A DNA stretch of 64,000 nt from Litomosoides sigmodontis (GCA_963070105.1 OY718807.1:3321001-3385000), one strand, 5' to 3'; shown: positions 39,431 to 60,700, numbered from the stretch's first letter. Notes: generated by a model from the sequence alone, not told the origin. A program made the numbers and translations.

Positions 39431-42400
39431 CTTAGCGAACGGAAACAGTCGTAAAATGAATTGCAAAAACGAAATAGAGATGACCAGTAGTAATAGTAAT
39501 ACGAAGTATTGGAAGGAAAGAGAAGCGAATGTTTACGAGGAAGTACAGAGGCCCGTGCAGAGGCTAAAAATGAACTTATCTGTGTTGACCAGAGTGACCT
39601 TTAAAGAGAAACAATGACGAACAGTGGAACGGATCCGTGTGATCATAAAGTGGAACGAGAGATTCAGTACATATATTAACAGAGTTGGCTGACTTTGCCA
39701 ATATGAAAGGTCATCATTTTAAAAAGTACCTTCTATTTTCTCGCTTTTACCGTCTGAAAAAGGTTTTCTTGTGACGCATTGCTTCATATACTTACGTGTA
39801 AACGAAACCATCTAGCTTGTTCATACACTTACGTGTAACGCTTCATGCATTGGCTTAACTTATAAACTACAATTATTTCATTTATTCATGCGATTTTTCG
39901 AATTTTTGCATGAGAACAACAGTACATATTTATTTCTTAAAAAAAAAGCAATAGTGAATTAGAAATAAATATATTACATTAGAATATATTCTGATTAATT
40001 TTTCTCTGAAATAAAATTGTTAAAGGAATTATCAGATAGCACTAGCGGCTACCTAAACCAATAAACCTTTACAAATTTTCAAAGTGCTAGTAGCCCATTA
40101 ACAAGCTGTTTCAATTCATTGCTAATTAATCAATTAAATAAATTACAAATGTTTTGCTTGAAAGTGTAATTACTACATTTATATCATTTCACATTCACAT
40201 TTGCTAATTTCCTCACTTCAACTTTTCTTTTTCGTCTGCACGACTGACTGTTTTTCTGTTTACTTTTCCATGTAGTTTTCGGAATTCTCTAAGTACTACC
40301 TTTCATCGCTCAAAAAATTCTTTACAAACAGTTGCTTGCCCTTTATAAACGTTTCATTTCGTTTATTTTTACTTTATCCAAATGTCTTACCGAAACTTTC
40401 GTTCTGTTTTCTTAGTTTTTATGCGATTAGAGGAGAGGGAAAGAGGTAGTTCCACCTGACATTACAAGTAATTTAGAGTAGTTCCTTAATGATAATTAAG
40501 TGAACTAAATGAGAAAGGGAGAAAATGTGGAAAAAAAACACCACTTTATTAACTGTAAAGCAATTTTGGAAGGAAATTTTTGATATTTAAATTATTGATT
40601 GTGGGATTTTTTTTTTTTGAAAATGTATTATATAATAGTGAAGTGATAATAGTAATTTAGAATAATTTATTCGGAGGTGAAAAAGATGAGATATGGGAAC
40701 GAAAAGGCTTCCAAAATTTAAACTAAACAACAGTTATAAATCAAAAGATTATTTATTTATTCATTTGTTGATTTTCAAAACATTCAAAAAATGCATGAAA
40801 CTTTTCGTTTTACCCAAAAGTTTGCCTTTCTTTTCATCCTACCGATGTGCTTTGTAATTTAAATTTGATGCACTTGCAATGAATTCATCTGTTGGAGAAT
40901 CTTACCAGTTCATTGGCGGACCGCTCTTGCACTGCAATTTTCGTGTTATTAACGGATTATCTTTGATTAGCCGCACAGAAGCATTGTTCTCATCTTTACA
41001 ACACTCAAATCTTCTCTAATTCTCTTATTTGGTTCCATTTTGGTCTAAATTCCTCACTGAAATCCTCTTTAATTACTGAAATTCTCGTTACTTATTTTCC
41101 TAATTTAAAATATTTGACAAAAATTTTTGTTTTCCATATTTTCTTCCATTCCACTTGTTCATTGCCTAAATTTACAATTGTTGTAATTGATAAGGACTAA
41201 TTTCACTTTCAGTTATTTCCCCAAATTATCCATCGAATTCTTTTCTTTTCTGATTTTACGATAAGTTTCACCTGAAATTAGTGCAAAATAGAGTTAATTG
41301 CAGTAAATGATTAATTTGCTGGCTTGCTTTGAATATTTTTCTATTTGAAATTTTATATTTTGTGTAGGTACGGAGGAAGGGAAAAGTAAATTAAAATGTG
41401 AGATTTGTAACTTTACTATAAAAAATTTTAACATTGAGATGCTGTTTGAGCTCAAATTTCTCATAAAATTAAATGTTCATTTCATGTAATGTCTGCAATA
41501 TTTAGCTCTTTTATGTTAGCCGAAAAAATGCCAAATTTTGTTTACCTAATTTTTTCTCAAATATTTTTCTACTAAAATTTCGAACTGTGAAAAGAACATT
41601 TGTTCATTTTTGACAACATTTCCCTTGCAAACAACGGAAGAGTTAAAGCGCTCGATGAATGAAAAAATAGTAAAATTTTAAATTTCTCATCAAAGTTGTA
41701 ATTGGTATTATTCGGAATAAAATAAGAAAATAAGATGGATGTTTTTTTTTTCATTCATTTTTTAGTTCTCAATTTATTCCGAGTTTTCTCTTATAAATAA
41801 ATCTTTCGAGAGAGAGAGAGAGAGAAGATTGTGACAGTAATTAATTTCAAATACTTATTGGTCGCCTACGCTTTTTTTTGCTCATCTGGAGCAATAAGTA
41901 ATTTATTGCAAAGATGAAAAATATGAGCGACATTTTCACATTTTCATAAATATTATCCTACAGAAAAAACACTGCATGAATTCATTCCTGTTTTCTCGAA
42001 ATTTCATTTTGTTAAAACAAATATACGAATTAAGAAAAAAAGTAATTTTAAAATTTTTAAATAAATTTAATAAAATTATCAATTTGAACTATTTTGGAAA
42101 CATAAATGTTTCTTTTTCTAGTCAATGCCTTAGTAATAGTTGTTGTTCACAAATTTCACTCAATACTGCGTGGTAAGCAAATTATCATTATTCATTTAAT
42201 TAGCAATTCATTGTTAGGCATGAGGAAAGGAAGCATTAGTATTACTATTACTTGTAGGTGAGAATTACTTGTTTGATAATTTTTTTGCTTCATTTTTTGT
42301 TTTTGTTAATTAGACGTGTACTCCAAAAAAGTTAACCAATAATCCTTAATTATTGAGATTTTGATTTGCTACAGCTTCCTTTTTTTTTGTTTCATGCTGG

Positions 42401-45400
42401 CTAAAACAAATGACAATGTACTAGTCCTATTTGAAAAACTGCTTTAGCAGTAAAATTAAAATAAAAAAAACATTTTAGGACGCAGTAAAATAAAGAAAAC
42501 CAGTGATAAAATCAAAACTTCAATTTAACCCTTTCAGCGGCTATCTCGAACAGACCTGTTTCACCCTAGCAAACACCTCGGTATTTTTTCTCTTGCAACA
42601 GCAAATATTTCAAAAAACATTTACATTTTAACATTTTCGCAACAATAGATATTTCAAAGTGATGACGTGAATGTTCTAAAATATGCTAAATTACGAGTTA
42701 CTGACCATTGACCAACCACTCAAGTGCTGTTAAATTTACATTTTTCCGTACGAAATCTACCGCGAACGATTGCGAGTGAAAAGAAACGAAAATTGAAGAT
42801 CGGTTAAATGACTGCGGTAAACAATGCCAAATATTTACAATTACTAAAAATACAACTTGCGGTGCACGAAAGTATTCCATTGTCAAAATGTCACGATATT
42901 TAACTTTCATAAAATTTTCCAATTATTTCAATCTAAAATAATTGAACTTTAGCATTGCGGGAATTTTCCATTTTTTTTCTTCAATTGCTACTGCAACATT
43001 TTTCTGCTGTTGGAATTTCAATTAAGCCGCTGACATACTTCTATATACTTTACTTTATGCGCAACAATGCGTGCAAATGAGTAGGTAGTAATTATTTTTG
43101 GCTTAAAAAAGAATTGCGAAATGTATCATTAAACTAGTGAATAACTTTGCAATTAATAAAATTAAATTAAAATTCATGAATAAATTATCAAGTATTGTTA
43201 GAAGAAGCTTTTTCCGCCATCCGTCACCTTTCTTCACGGTTTTTTTTTCGGACAAAAACGTACCGCAACAAACAAACGCTTCCCACAGAGAAATAGAAAT
43301 TTTTGAATTTATCACAATTTCACTTCATTAACTCAATCAATGCCAATCCGTTTTTTCTTTGCGTTATGCTATTCCGGTTTTTTTTTCACTTTCCACCAAC
43401 TTCCTGTTTTTACAATCAAAATTTCTCACTTCAAATTGTTACGGCCGCGTGTGTGTGTGTATGTTTGTATGTGCGTGTGTATGCCTGTCTGTCTGCTTTT
43501 AAGCAGTAGCTTCTTTATTAATAAAATGTTTGTGAAAGGTGAAAAAAAAATTTCGACGCAATCCACAGCAATCAGTTAATTAGATGAAAGGGACGAGAGA
43601 GTGATTTTAACTGAATAACCGGTAATTTCCTCATTTATTTGACTTTTGATTTTAATCGACAACTGGCAACTGTTTGACGAATTTTGAATTGAATAGGCAG
43701 TAATGACTTTCACTGACACCTGGTAATTTCATCATTTATTTGCATTTAATAGGAGTGATAAGTGATCGCAATCAAATGGCTGCCAACTTCCTCGTTTTCA
43801 CGCTTCCCTTCTCCCACTTACTGCCTAATGTAATTTTAAATTAATATAATTTTAGGAAGTTAACGCGTGGGTGCGTACATCTAAAAATAATCGGAAAAAA
43901 GAAAGCGACGAAAAAGCTTTAGCTCACATGATTTTCGTGTTGTCGGAACAATTTTGATGGATGAAGGGAATTGGCTTTAGTATCAGCTGATTCACTGAAA
44001 TTTAATTTGTTTTAGAAAGCAATGAAAAAAAAAGAAGGATCAAAAAGATAAACAAATGATTCATTTTTCAATTTAAACAATTCAATGTTTTCTAAGATAT
44101 TTTTCGCCTTTTTTTTTCCGACATTTTATTTATTCAATTTTTTTTCGATATTTTATGCCATTTATTAAGAGATGAAAATTGAAATAAGCCATTGAGCAAT
44201 GATTGCTTCTCATTATCAGCAATTTAATTCATTCCTCCTCAGTGACATTTATTTTCCTTTCTTGATAAATAAGAAAAAATGTTAAAAATTAAAGTGATTA
44301 CGCCATTCAGTAATTTTAGTACGAAGCGGTGGAGTGAATGAGTACAATCCTCGTGTGACCGTTCGCCTTATCTTTTCATTTAAGAATTTAGGAACGATTA
44401 ATGAGAATTAAATATGTCACATTGAAATTACATATTCTCTTCAAAAATGGGTTGCGCTGTACTTTACTTTTAATTTCTTTGAAACGAAAGATTTGAATTT
44501 GCACTAAATGATGCACGCGTGTGTTTCTCTCTGTGTGTGTGTGTGTGTGTGTGTGCACGTATGAGTACGTGTGTGAAAGAAGATTTTAATTTATCAGTCA
44601 TTTTAAATTATTTTTGAAATTTCCTGCACGAAAACGAAATTTGTTATTTAAAAAAAAAAAGAAATAAAATACCTGTTTCATCGGTTTCTGCTACGCTTAG
44701 CTTAATTCATTTTTCAGCATTTCGTTAGAACTAAGATGAAGAATTTGAGGAGAAAGTTGCACTTAAAGGAAATTTCTGAAAAAATTACTTGAATTGTTTA
44801 TCACTGGCTAATTTACTACTCCTACTTTATGCACCATTCTCTCAAATTTTAAGAAACTAACTTCAAAATGTTTAAATTTCTTGCATTTTGAAAATTTCCA
44901 GTACTCTCATGACTAAAAGTACTCATGACTAAAAAAACTAAAATTTTTGTCACTAACTAATTTTATTCAAAAAATAATGTAAACCAACTCTGTAAAAGTT
45001 ATGTTTTACTGTTTCACTACTTTGTTGTTAATTTTTGCAAAAAAATGGAATTTTTTCCAAATAAAATGTTGGAATGAAATTGAAAGAAAAAACTTTGCAC
45101 AATTTTCCTGTTTCGCATTTTTCTGTTGCAATAACAAATTTCATTTTAACCTTTCGGCTTTTTTACGACGTGAAATTTCATAAATAATTTTTCCGTTTCG
45201 TATTTTTTTTGAAATTGAAAAAAATCGCGCAGTACTTATATGAGTATTTGAAGCGATCACTTATCAAAGTTTTCCGCTCAGAAAAACTATTATTTGTGCA
45301 TTTTCGGACGTGACGTTTAGACTTCATATTATTGCAATTACTTCATCTTTCTACTGTATTAATAGCTATAAGACTGTGTTATACTGTCATTATTACTTGT

Positions 45401-45810
45401 CACTATACTTTTATTTCATTATTATTATTATTATTATTTATTATTTATTATTGTTATTGTCATTAATATTTTAAGTATTACTGCTAGTTATGGAAAAATT
45501 TTGCAATGAATTTAAATTAGGCTAAAATTTGCATTCTTAATAAAATTCGATTTGTCATTTTTTAAGTTTAACAAATGATTGAAAAGTGATAAATTTAGCA
45601 ACAGTTCTTCTTTTTTATTTCTCCATGATACATTTATTAGAAGTTAATTGAAGTGAATTAATTTAATGAAAAATTTCATTGATGGTGTTGTATTTAAAAC
45701 TTGTCGTTTTTTCGATGATAATTTTCATGAAATGAATGACTTTTAATGTGTGCGCTAATTGAAATTCATTATTTTCCAATTTTCGTTTGCATTAATATTT
45801 CAATTTTCAG
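39431..45810. other. Gene-poor AT-rich region
   Basis: More than 6 kb with no supported exon. Simple repeats include a GA tract near 41811, GT tracts near 43449 and 44530-44555, and TTA runs near 45418. It could be one or more long introns of the transcript starting at 39212. Confidence 0.5.
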
Positions 45811-45811
45811 A
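45801..45811 (+). promoter_or_regulatory. Probable spliced-leader acceptor of the QSOX gene
   Basis: CAATTTTCAG sits one base before the start codon at 45812. A consensus acceptor this close to the ATG, with no coding exon of compatible frame upstream, is what trans-splicing of a nematode leader would produce. A cis-spliced non-coding exon is the alternative. Confidence 0.5.
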
Positions 45812-52403
<6,592 letters not shown>

Positions 52404-52650
52404 CTTTTATAGATATTCGTATTTCCTACACGTAGCACATAGCGAGTCACACATTTACGGTCATATTTGATCAATGTTTTCTTGCATGTTTAACTTACTG
52501 TCCTTTCATTCATGTCAAATTCATTCAATTTGCTTGTTCTTTTTCTTTTTAGTTTTATTTAATTTTAAAAATTTTAGAAGTTAGCTACAACAACTTGTTA
52601 GCACTGTGAATATAATAAATAATGACCGTGTAAGCGGAAAAACGACTTGA

Positions 52651-54187
52651 ATGGGCGAAAGTGATAGAAAAGCACAACTTGAAGAAATTCAATCGATCGA
52701 GTCGATATATGGTGATTTGATTTATCTTGAGTCATCTTCACAGCTCAGCGTACGGTTCAATGACGTACGATTGACTATTTATCTTCCTAAGCATTATCCA
52801 ACAAGGTAAAATTTTATCGAGACATATAGAACTATACTTTTAATGGTAATTAAAATGTATATGGGTTGATCTATCTAATTCCTTGAAAAAGAAATGGACG
52901 ACTTTTGAAACATCTGATTTTTTAAGTTGACACGCTAGCACATTACAGTTAGATAACTTTAATGGATTTTGTGTACTTCACATGTTAATTTTCTTTTTGC
53001 TCATTGATTTATTAGTAGATTCTTGCGTATTAAAAATCGCGGTGGCTAAAGAACAGTTTTTTGAGATAACCAATTTCATTATGAATGATTACTAGCTACA
53101 CTGTGCAACCCATGAATGACTTTTGAACTTCAGCTCACCACCGTATTTCGAGCTTAGTGGTCCTTCGTTAACAGAAATCCAGAAAGAAGAAGTTAAAAAT
53201 TCGATGAATGAAATCTATGCAAAGAATGTTGGCCAACCGGTTTTGTACGAGTGGATTACATACCTTAACGGCTATTTAACTGATTGTGATAGCAGTTTCA
53301 AAGAGGAATCGGTCGATGAGGATGAATCTGCATCCATTCGTACAGCTGTTTCATCACCACCATCTCAGCAGTACGTTCCAACCATAATCAGTGGGAATTC
53401 AATGGTGGATCGGAAAAGCACATTTCAAGCCCATGTTGCACAAGTATTTTCCAAGGATGAAGTGAATTTTGCACTTTCGTTTAATGCATATTTTCTATTT
53501 CTGGAGAATTCACTCGTGATCATGAACATGCATCGTTGGCTTCCTTAGTTGCAGTTATTTCATTTCATCACTAAAGACGAATCGTGGAATTTAGCAAATT
53601 TCGGTTACCACGAATATAATATACGCGCTGAAACATTTTTCTAATTTTTCTGTTTATTGCTGTAAAATTTCCTTTCTGGATTTTGTAGGTAACTCTTGTG
53701 CTGAATAAATTGAAAGAAAACAATAAAATCGCAAGGGCAACTCACAATATATACGCATGGTTAACTGAAGAAAATGTAAATGGCCGTTTGATAAAGCAAC
53801 ATGACTGCGAAGTAAGCTTCTTGACTTAGTTTTTTCCCTTTCGATTTCAGCCTACTTTTAGGTGTTCATAGTTGCAGATGGAATGAGTCGTCTGGAAAGT
53901 TTTGCAGCAGATGTGGATGTACTTCATTATTATGGTCTTGTTGTTTGTAACGTTTATAACGTGTGCTAATTATCCAAGGAGTTTGAATGTGTTTTTAGGA
54001 TGATGGTGAGATCGGTGCGGGTGCGAAATTATTGAATTTATTAGAACTGATGAAAGCAAAAAACGTGCTGGTAATCATTACTCGCTGGTACGGGGGTATA
54101 CATCTTGGAACGGATCGATTTCGACATATTTGTAACTTGGCACGTCAGATCCTTGTGGACAATGGTTTTTCTGGTCGTGCTTCTTAA
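52651..54187 (+). CDS. impt-1: IMPACT homologue (RWD plus YigZ/UPF0029 domain)
   Basis: IMPACT-family proteins bind GCN1 and restrain activation of the eIF2-alpha kinase GCN2, tuning translation under amino-acid stress; cytosolic. Four exons: 52651-52805, 53134-53461, 53689-53811 and 53999-54187; phases agree, 264 aa. The N-terminal RWD domain is clear: EEIQSIESIYGDL, then LPKHYPTSSPPYFEL with the YPxxxPP signature. A linker of about 40 residues, acidic then serine-rich, follows. The C-terminal UPF0029 domain has STFQAHVAQVFSKDE, KIARATHNIYAW, DDGEIGAGAKLL and ITRWYGGIHLGTDRF, all hallmarks of the family. The protein ends shortly after the domain and lacks the lysine-rich tail of the human form. 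The start is the first ATG in the frame; it follows the QSOX gene by about 250 bp on the same strand, close enough for an operon, but no other sign of one is visible. Confidence 0.94.
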
Positions 54188-56886
54188 TCTTTTCCATTTT
54201 ATTATTTTACTTGTTAAAATAGATAAAAACGAAGGATGGAGAATTCCCAGAACGCAATTTTTAAACCCGAAGATGGCAGGAAGTTTTATGATGGATAAAT
54301 GTTTTAATTCATTATAAAGCATTAAGGAACTTCTCAGACTTTAAAGCTGTACTTTATTGTGTAGCAATTGTCCATGTATCGAGAAATTTGCAAGAGATTG
54401 TTTTCAGATACTTTTTGAATTATTTTTGATTTTTTTTTACTTTATTTACTTACATCGTAAAATTTATATTATTTGAAAGCACTAACTGTGATAAAGCTTG
54501 TGTATTTCATATTTTTTCCATTACTTTTAGATACATTTGTGAGTGTATAAAATGCGTTCTTAATATTGAAATTGTGGAACGGAGAATGTTGCACATTGGC
54601 TCTTAAATGTATTTCATCTCTTTTAATAGCAGCAGGAAAAGTAAGCTATCCGGTGGGTTGAGTCCGTGCTTTTTGTGTGTTTTTCGGGTGGATGTCATTC
54701 ATTATTTGTTGCATAGTGTTTATTAGTTTTAAGCCATGTACAAATTCAGTTCCCTTAATATGACAAAAAGTACTCCGTTTCTGTATCCATCTCATAATGT
54801 TTTGGCAGAAATGTAATTTACTTCCTGTGGTTATCATTGTTGATTGTATGTGCTTTCTTTGCATCATACAAGCATATTTTCAATATTACAGTCTTCTTAA
54901 TGTGGTAAGTATTAATATTATATCGGATTTGAGCGCACGTTTGGACGAGGCAGTCTTCTTTGACTGTTAATTCATGAAAATATTTCAATTATTGCCTGTG
55001 GTTTCGAACAATATTTTTTGCTTATTTTTGTCAAATTATTTTGATTATAATTAGCGGTTTACAAAGCGTATTAGCTATTGAATTGTGATCGAATTATGTG
55101 ATTTAATATTCGTACTTCGAAATTTCAGAAAGTCTCTGATAAACAATGAAGTCTTGCAGTATGACAATTCACCCTAGAATCAAGTTCGCAAATTCATTAG
55201 TTCATTAAGTGTCTTTTATTTCGAAGTTTCTAGCGACACAGTATCAGTGAACGATTTTACTTGTTTTATATGAGCGGAATCAAAAGCGTTGTTATTCTAC
55301 ATACCGAAAAGCTGCGGTCGACGACGTGTAATTTAAAGTATTGAAATTTGTATCCAAGTTATGATTTTTATGTGCAGATTGTAATGGTTTCAAAGATGTA
55401 TTTTATAATTTTTGTATCTATTGAGGTGTTTTTCCTACAGTGGGCTACGTTTTACTTTCCCTATAGTCAAATTTGTAAGTTGTAGTAAAGAAGTTTTAGG
55501 ATCCAGTTCCGAACACCTAATTTCATTGAAAGGAAAAAAACTAGTTTTTATCTAACGCTGATTTTTTCCTTTTTTTAATGTGTGATTTGGTGGAATTTAG
55601 CTTTGTATTTTCTGGTTTTAAATTTGATGTGACATTGTAATTGTGATACATTTGAAAGGAAATAAATGACTCGGGTATCCAGTTACCGGTATTTGTGTTT
55701 CAAATGCTAATTATTGATTCATGATTGGGTGAAAGTCTATTGCGAGAGTAGGGGAGATGAAAAGTGTTGGTTTAAATACGACAATCGTCGTCTACCTTCT
55801 TTTTTATCAAGTTAATTTAGTTTAAAATTCGATCAGATTTCTCTCGCTTTCGATCAGCGACAAATCATCATCATTCATGTTTACTTTTTACATGACTCTT
55901 ACAGTAAATATTTTTTGATCTAAAGCATGTAATGTTGAAGCGAATAATTCTGGTAGTTTTATAAAGGAAGTCAAATGTTCAGAATAATACCAACATTGTA
56001 AGTCGTTGCTCTGGAGAAATTTAAATGAAATTGGACACTGAGAAGTACTGACATGTTTTTCAGTGTAAAATGCTACTGCTTTTGCTTTAGAAAATAAGTC
56101 TCCATTTGAAGTTGTGTTGGAAGAATTTTTGGATTGAATTTACATGAGACTTTGAGATATTTGTTGGTTGCGGAAGGGTTCATTCTTGTGTGGTAACACT
56201 ACCGGTAATACTGCTTCGAGTTGTGATACTAATGAGATGTTGAATGGATGAAGGTGAAATATTCAAAAAAATATAAGAAGTGATTTAAGTGAGGAAAAGG
56301 TCAGTTTAGTATTTTAGGAAAATTTAGACCTTTTAAATGAGCAAACACTTTCTATTCCATCCTATGAATTTTTTATAATACGCAATTGTTTTGACTTCTT
56401 TAAACGATTTAAATTATGAAATTATTTTCCTTTTTTTCCGCACAAAAAAATAGGGTGATAAAATTTTTTACATCGTTGTTAAAAATTTATAAATTAATTT
56501 AACCTAAACATTACATTTATTGCTATATTTCAATTGAGAAAATTAGCACGAGTAAAATTCTCATTTTTCGATATGCAGTGATATACTTGTTATAATGATA
56601 TGCACATGTTATAATCGCTATTTCTAATGTACATTCATTTTTTTTTATTAATTATTCACATTAAATCATCATCTTCGTAACAAACAACCATTCTAACACA
56701 CTTGCTTGTCAATCATACTCATTAGCATAGTGAGCTAAAAAAAAAAAAGATGAAATTAAAAAAAAAAACGATCAAATGAAATTTGCATGCTATCTATCAA
56801 TCGTTCAGTGATCGTTTTTAAAACCACGGTGATTCATCGTTGTGTGGTAGGATTTTTAGTGAAAATTTGATGATTTCACTGGGTGT
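54188..56886. other. Intergenic region
   Basis: About 2.7 kb after IMPACT with no supported exon on either strand. The open frames at 54041-54322 (-) and 54646-54867 (-) are respectively antisense to the IMPACT last exon and without splice context. Confidence 0.55.
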
Positions 56887-57045
56887 ATGTCGTCTGTCTG
56901 TTTGTCGTTCCTGATTGATACGCCGCATGCGTGTTGTGATGATGACCTGATTGGTGACGGACGACGATTCAGCGTTAGTACGGCGCATCGATGGCTGCTA
57001 AACAACAATTCGTTGCAATGTCGTAGCACCGATGGTGCACGCTGA
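56887..57045 (+). other. Small open frame in a GC-richer island
   Basis: ATG-started frame of 52 codons (MSSVCLSFLIDTPHAC at its start, QCRSTDGAR at its end) in a patch clearly less AT-rich than its surroundings (about 56880-57060). A 73-codon frame is open on the opposite strand over the same bases. It could be a small gene, an upstream exon of the following gene on the plus strand, or promoter DNA. No decisive splice or start signal was found. Confidence 0.25.
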
Positions 57046-57245
57046 TTGCAGCACCACATTGAACCTATTTCACTCAATCACTGTTATCTTCCACCCTTCC
57101 AATTTATTTCAACAATTTCAGCAACACGTGAAACGATAATTAATAGTTAATTTTTTCCGTATTCGTTTTTTTTTCTTTTTTTAAATAATAATTTATTGTG
57201 TTGTTGTTGCTGCTGTTGTCGTTGTTGTTTAGTGCGAGAAAAAAA

Positions 57246-57298
57246 AACAAACAGACAAACAAACAAACAAACAAACAAACAAGCAAGCAAGCAAGCAA
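57246..57298. repeat. (CAAA)n/(CAAG)n tetranucleotide array
   Basis: About nine CAAA-type units grading into four CAAG units. Confidence 0.9.
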
Positions 57299-57371
57299 CA
57301 ATTATCATTACTATTATTACTATTACAATTACTGTTACTTACTGTTAGTTATTGTAATTTCTCTATTAGCT

Positions 57372-57554
57372 ATGATGCTATTGCCTATTTCAATGGAAGA
57401 TTTGGAATTATTCCCGAAGAATAAGCAATTGATATTGCCGGCGGAATCACCGATTGCGCAATTTTTGCCCGATGAATTTCAACAGATATGTTTATTTTTA
57501 ATTTTATCACAAATAAATTATTCGCATCGGGCAATTCTCCTTCCTACCAATCGT
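57372..57554 (+). CDS. Possible first exon of the TRASH-motif protein gene
   Basis: After an acceptor-like TCTCTATTAG, an ATG opens a coding-like frame containing SMEDLELFPKNKQLILPAES and PIAQFLPDEFQQ. If a weak donor CGT|GTTGTC at 57555 is used, it joins the exon at 57751 in phase 0 and extends that protein by 61 residues. Otherwise the frame stops at 57569. The alternative is that the gene starts at 57751 and this is an unrelated or untranslated segment. Confidence 0.35.
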
Positions 57555-57750
57555 GTTGTCATATTGTGATGAACTAGGAAAGAAAAAAATCTCTTCTCAT
57601 TTTCTTTTTTACTTTCATCAATCTCGGACGATTAACTTTTATTTGTTAATTTTTGCATGATGTAATTTGTATTTAACGTGAAAAAAACGAAGGCCCAATT
57701 AAGTCTTTCAACATGAAAGCTAATTAATTAATTGCGATTCAAAATTTTAG

Positions 57751-60700
57751 ATGCGTAATCAATTAGCGACAATTTGGTGGTCTCGACTTGTTATTTCCGT
57801 ACGTGGTTACGTCGCAAATTACATTGAGGATGATGATGAGAAGCTATTTCTCGCTGATGACGCATTTATTATAATTCATCGTAATCTTGTCGAAGCTACA
57901 GTAACTAATGCTATGCAACAGGTAACAGTTTCTTTATAAATAAAAAACATGACAGAGAGAGAGAGAGAGAGGAAAATCGAAATTTACAAAAAATTTCCCG
58001 TCAAACAATCTTTGTTCAGAGGAGAACCTGTTCGCTCAAAAATTCTAAATTGATTTCTCATTCTTTTGAAAATGAAAAGTGAAAAGGAAAAAAAATTGAA
58101 ATAATATTTATAAGAAGGCAACGGCGAAAAAACGGAACGAAATAAAATTAATATTTAATAAGAAAAAGTGTTGAGTAATAATTTACTTTTCAAAATTTTA
58201 AAATTTAAAACGGTTTGAAAGAGTTTTTTTAAAAAAAAAAACCACAAGTGGAAGATAGAATGATTAACTTATTTGAAAAGTAATAAGTAAAGCATTGCTA
58301 TAAGTTATAAGTGGTTAATTAAGGACATTGTACATTTTAATTCACTGCACTCATAATATTCTTTCAGATATTTTTTTATTAAAAACCGGTAAGTTGAAAT
58401 TATAAATGAAATTCTCTCAAACTTAACTTATCATCACTTGTCCACCCTACTAATCCATCAGTTAGCTTATTGAAGTTATATCATAGTCAGTAGTTAATTG
58501 AATTGGAATTTCTTTACAATTTGAACCTTTAGAAAATTGTAGTCGAGATAAATCGAAATTTTTTTTACATATAAATTGATGCAATTGAATTTTCAACGCA
58601 AAATTTTAATTAAATCAAATTTATTGCATTTTACCATGATAAAGTGCAAGTGAAATTTCCGCTCTAATGAGTGACAGTCGAGTGCTTTAAATAAATATTG
58701 TTCTCATTTATTTAAAATTTTCGCTCAAAATTTTTTTTCGTTTCCTCGAAAAGAGAGAGAAACAGAAAGTAATGACTAAGCAACCATTCTGTCTGTTCTC
58801 AACCAAACAATTTCTTTCATTTTTTCATCATTATTCCAGAAAGAGAGAGAGAGAGAACGTTTCATTTTTTTAAGAGAGAGAATTTTAGTTTATTCCAAAA
58901 AGAGAGAGAGAACGATCAGTTTATTTTTTTTTTTTTTGCAAAGTAATTAAGTTTGTTTGCTAAGCGTTCCTGCTGCTGGATGAGCTAGGAAATTAATCAT
59001 TGAGTGGCAGAATGAAACCGGTTTCCCATGACATTGCTACTTTTTATTTTTATTTCAAAATTTTTATTTTTTCTCTTTGTTGTTGCTACTGCTGCTGTTG
59101 TTTTGTTGTTGCGAAAGAAAAATTTGTAAATTTTGAGTGGAAGAAGCGATTACCAATCGATGCTTCCTCTCTCATCACTACGTATAAATATGTGGAATCT
59201 AAAGACAGGGAAAAGTTTATTTTAGGTTAATTATTAATTTTAGCAAACTAATCAATAGCTTCAGCAAACAATTATTCCTATTTTAAATTAAATTTAAAAA
59301 AAATTGCATGTGAAAATTTTTTCCCGCACTATGTGAAAATTTTAGTTTCTCAGTGATCTGGAATTTATTGTTAATTATCCGGATGTAATTGCAATTCTTC
59401 ACGATCTCAATAACGGTTTACTGACGCGTAATCCATTTACGTCTCCCAGAAGCAACGAATATTTTATCAGGCATTCCTTCGTCGAATTTTTTTATATGAT
59501 AGTTTGTTTTTTTTTTCACGTAAATATATAGCAATTCGTTTATTTATGAATTTATTTTAGGGTATACGGCGAACCAAATACAGCGACATATCGCATCACA
59601 AATGCTCAAATTATTGCTCATATCACATTTATGCATATCTTCTCAATTCTGCAACAGCGATGGAAATTTTCATCGAAAAAACTGAAAGGTATCCGATTTC
59701 AAGAGGATCCGGAATGGCAACCTGACGATCGCGTTGTACTATTTCAGCATTTTTTTAAAGGTTTATAAACTTCCTACAACATTACTGCAACATATATGCA
59801 TGCATGAAATTTTTTTAAATTTCATTATAAGTACTTATCTTGCATTAGCAAGTTACTGAAACCAAATTTTGGATAGAAATTAGTCATTTCTCTTTTTTGT
59901 GATGGTAAATTAATAGTTGCCGAATTTGAATGCTTGGCCAATTTTAGCTTTTCGTCTAATTTATTAAATGATTAGAACTATTTCAAAGTTAGACGAGAGA
60001 GTGTGAATGATTAGTTGCAAAGTGAGGTGTGACTGTCTCATTATGTTGTATTTATTAATTGCGATATTGTAAATGTTACAGTAGCATATTATTCATACAT
60101 GTGTAATGGCTCACTTAATTTTGATTTAATTTTATTCTAAAATTTCCGTCAGTTTCTCTCTTTCACTCATTCTTGTTAATTTCTGACAACATTTCCCGCC
60201 ATCTTATAGTGCAATTGCATCTAGCGGTATATTTGTTAAAATTAATTTTCTTTAAAAGAAGCTTTTGACCTAATCTGAAAATGGGTTTTCGCTCAATTTT
60301 ATTTGTAACCCTTTCGATCTGATCTGTGACCGAAGAAGTGCGATTTGTATTTCAATTACGACGGAAGAGATGAATTCACATACAATTCAATTTATCTTAA
60401 GTGTTTAAATCTGTCATCTAATGAATTCAGTAATAACTCATTCTGTAAGAAATTGTCTTATCGTTTGCAACATTTTCAACGACTGCACATCGCATCACAT
60501 TTATTAGTACTTTTGTTGAAATTAATTAAACGCAACGAGCGTAACCGTTCATCAAACATTCCAATTTTTGAGTAATTTAATAGAAATATTAAAGTGGCAT
60601 TGTATTCTCAGAGTGATAGAGAAATGGGCGGAAGAACTTTGATTATAATTTAAAGTAATACTTGGCTTCTCTGGCTCATTTCTTTTTGCGGCTGAGATCG

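Noticed and set aside
59000..59230. Frame with coding-like end (KKRLPIDASSLITTYKYVE) inside the TRASH-motif gene
   Set aside because: It ends at a donor in phase 1, which would put a stop into the next exon (59346), and has no acceptor in the right frame. The exons on both sides already join in phase 0.
60345..60575. 76-codon frame in the last intron of the TRASH-motif gene
   Set aside because: No splice signals join it to the flanking exons, which are already phase-compatible without it.
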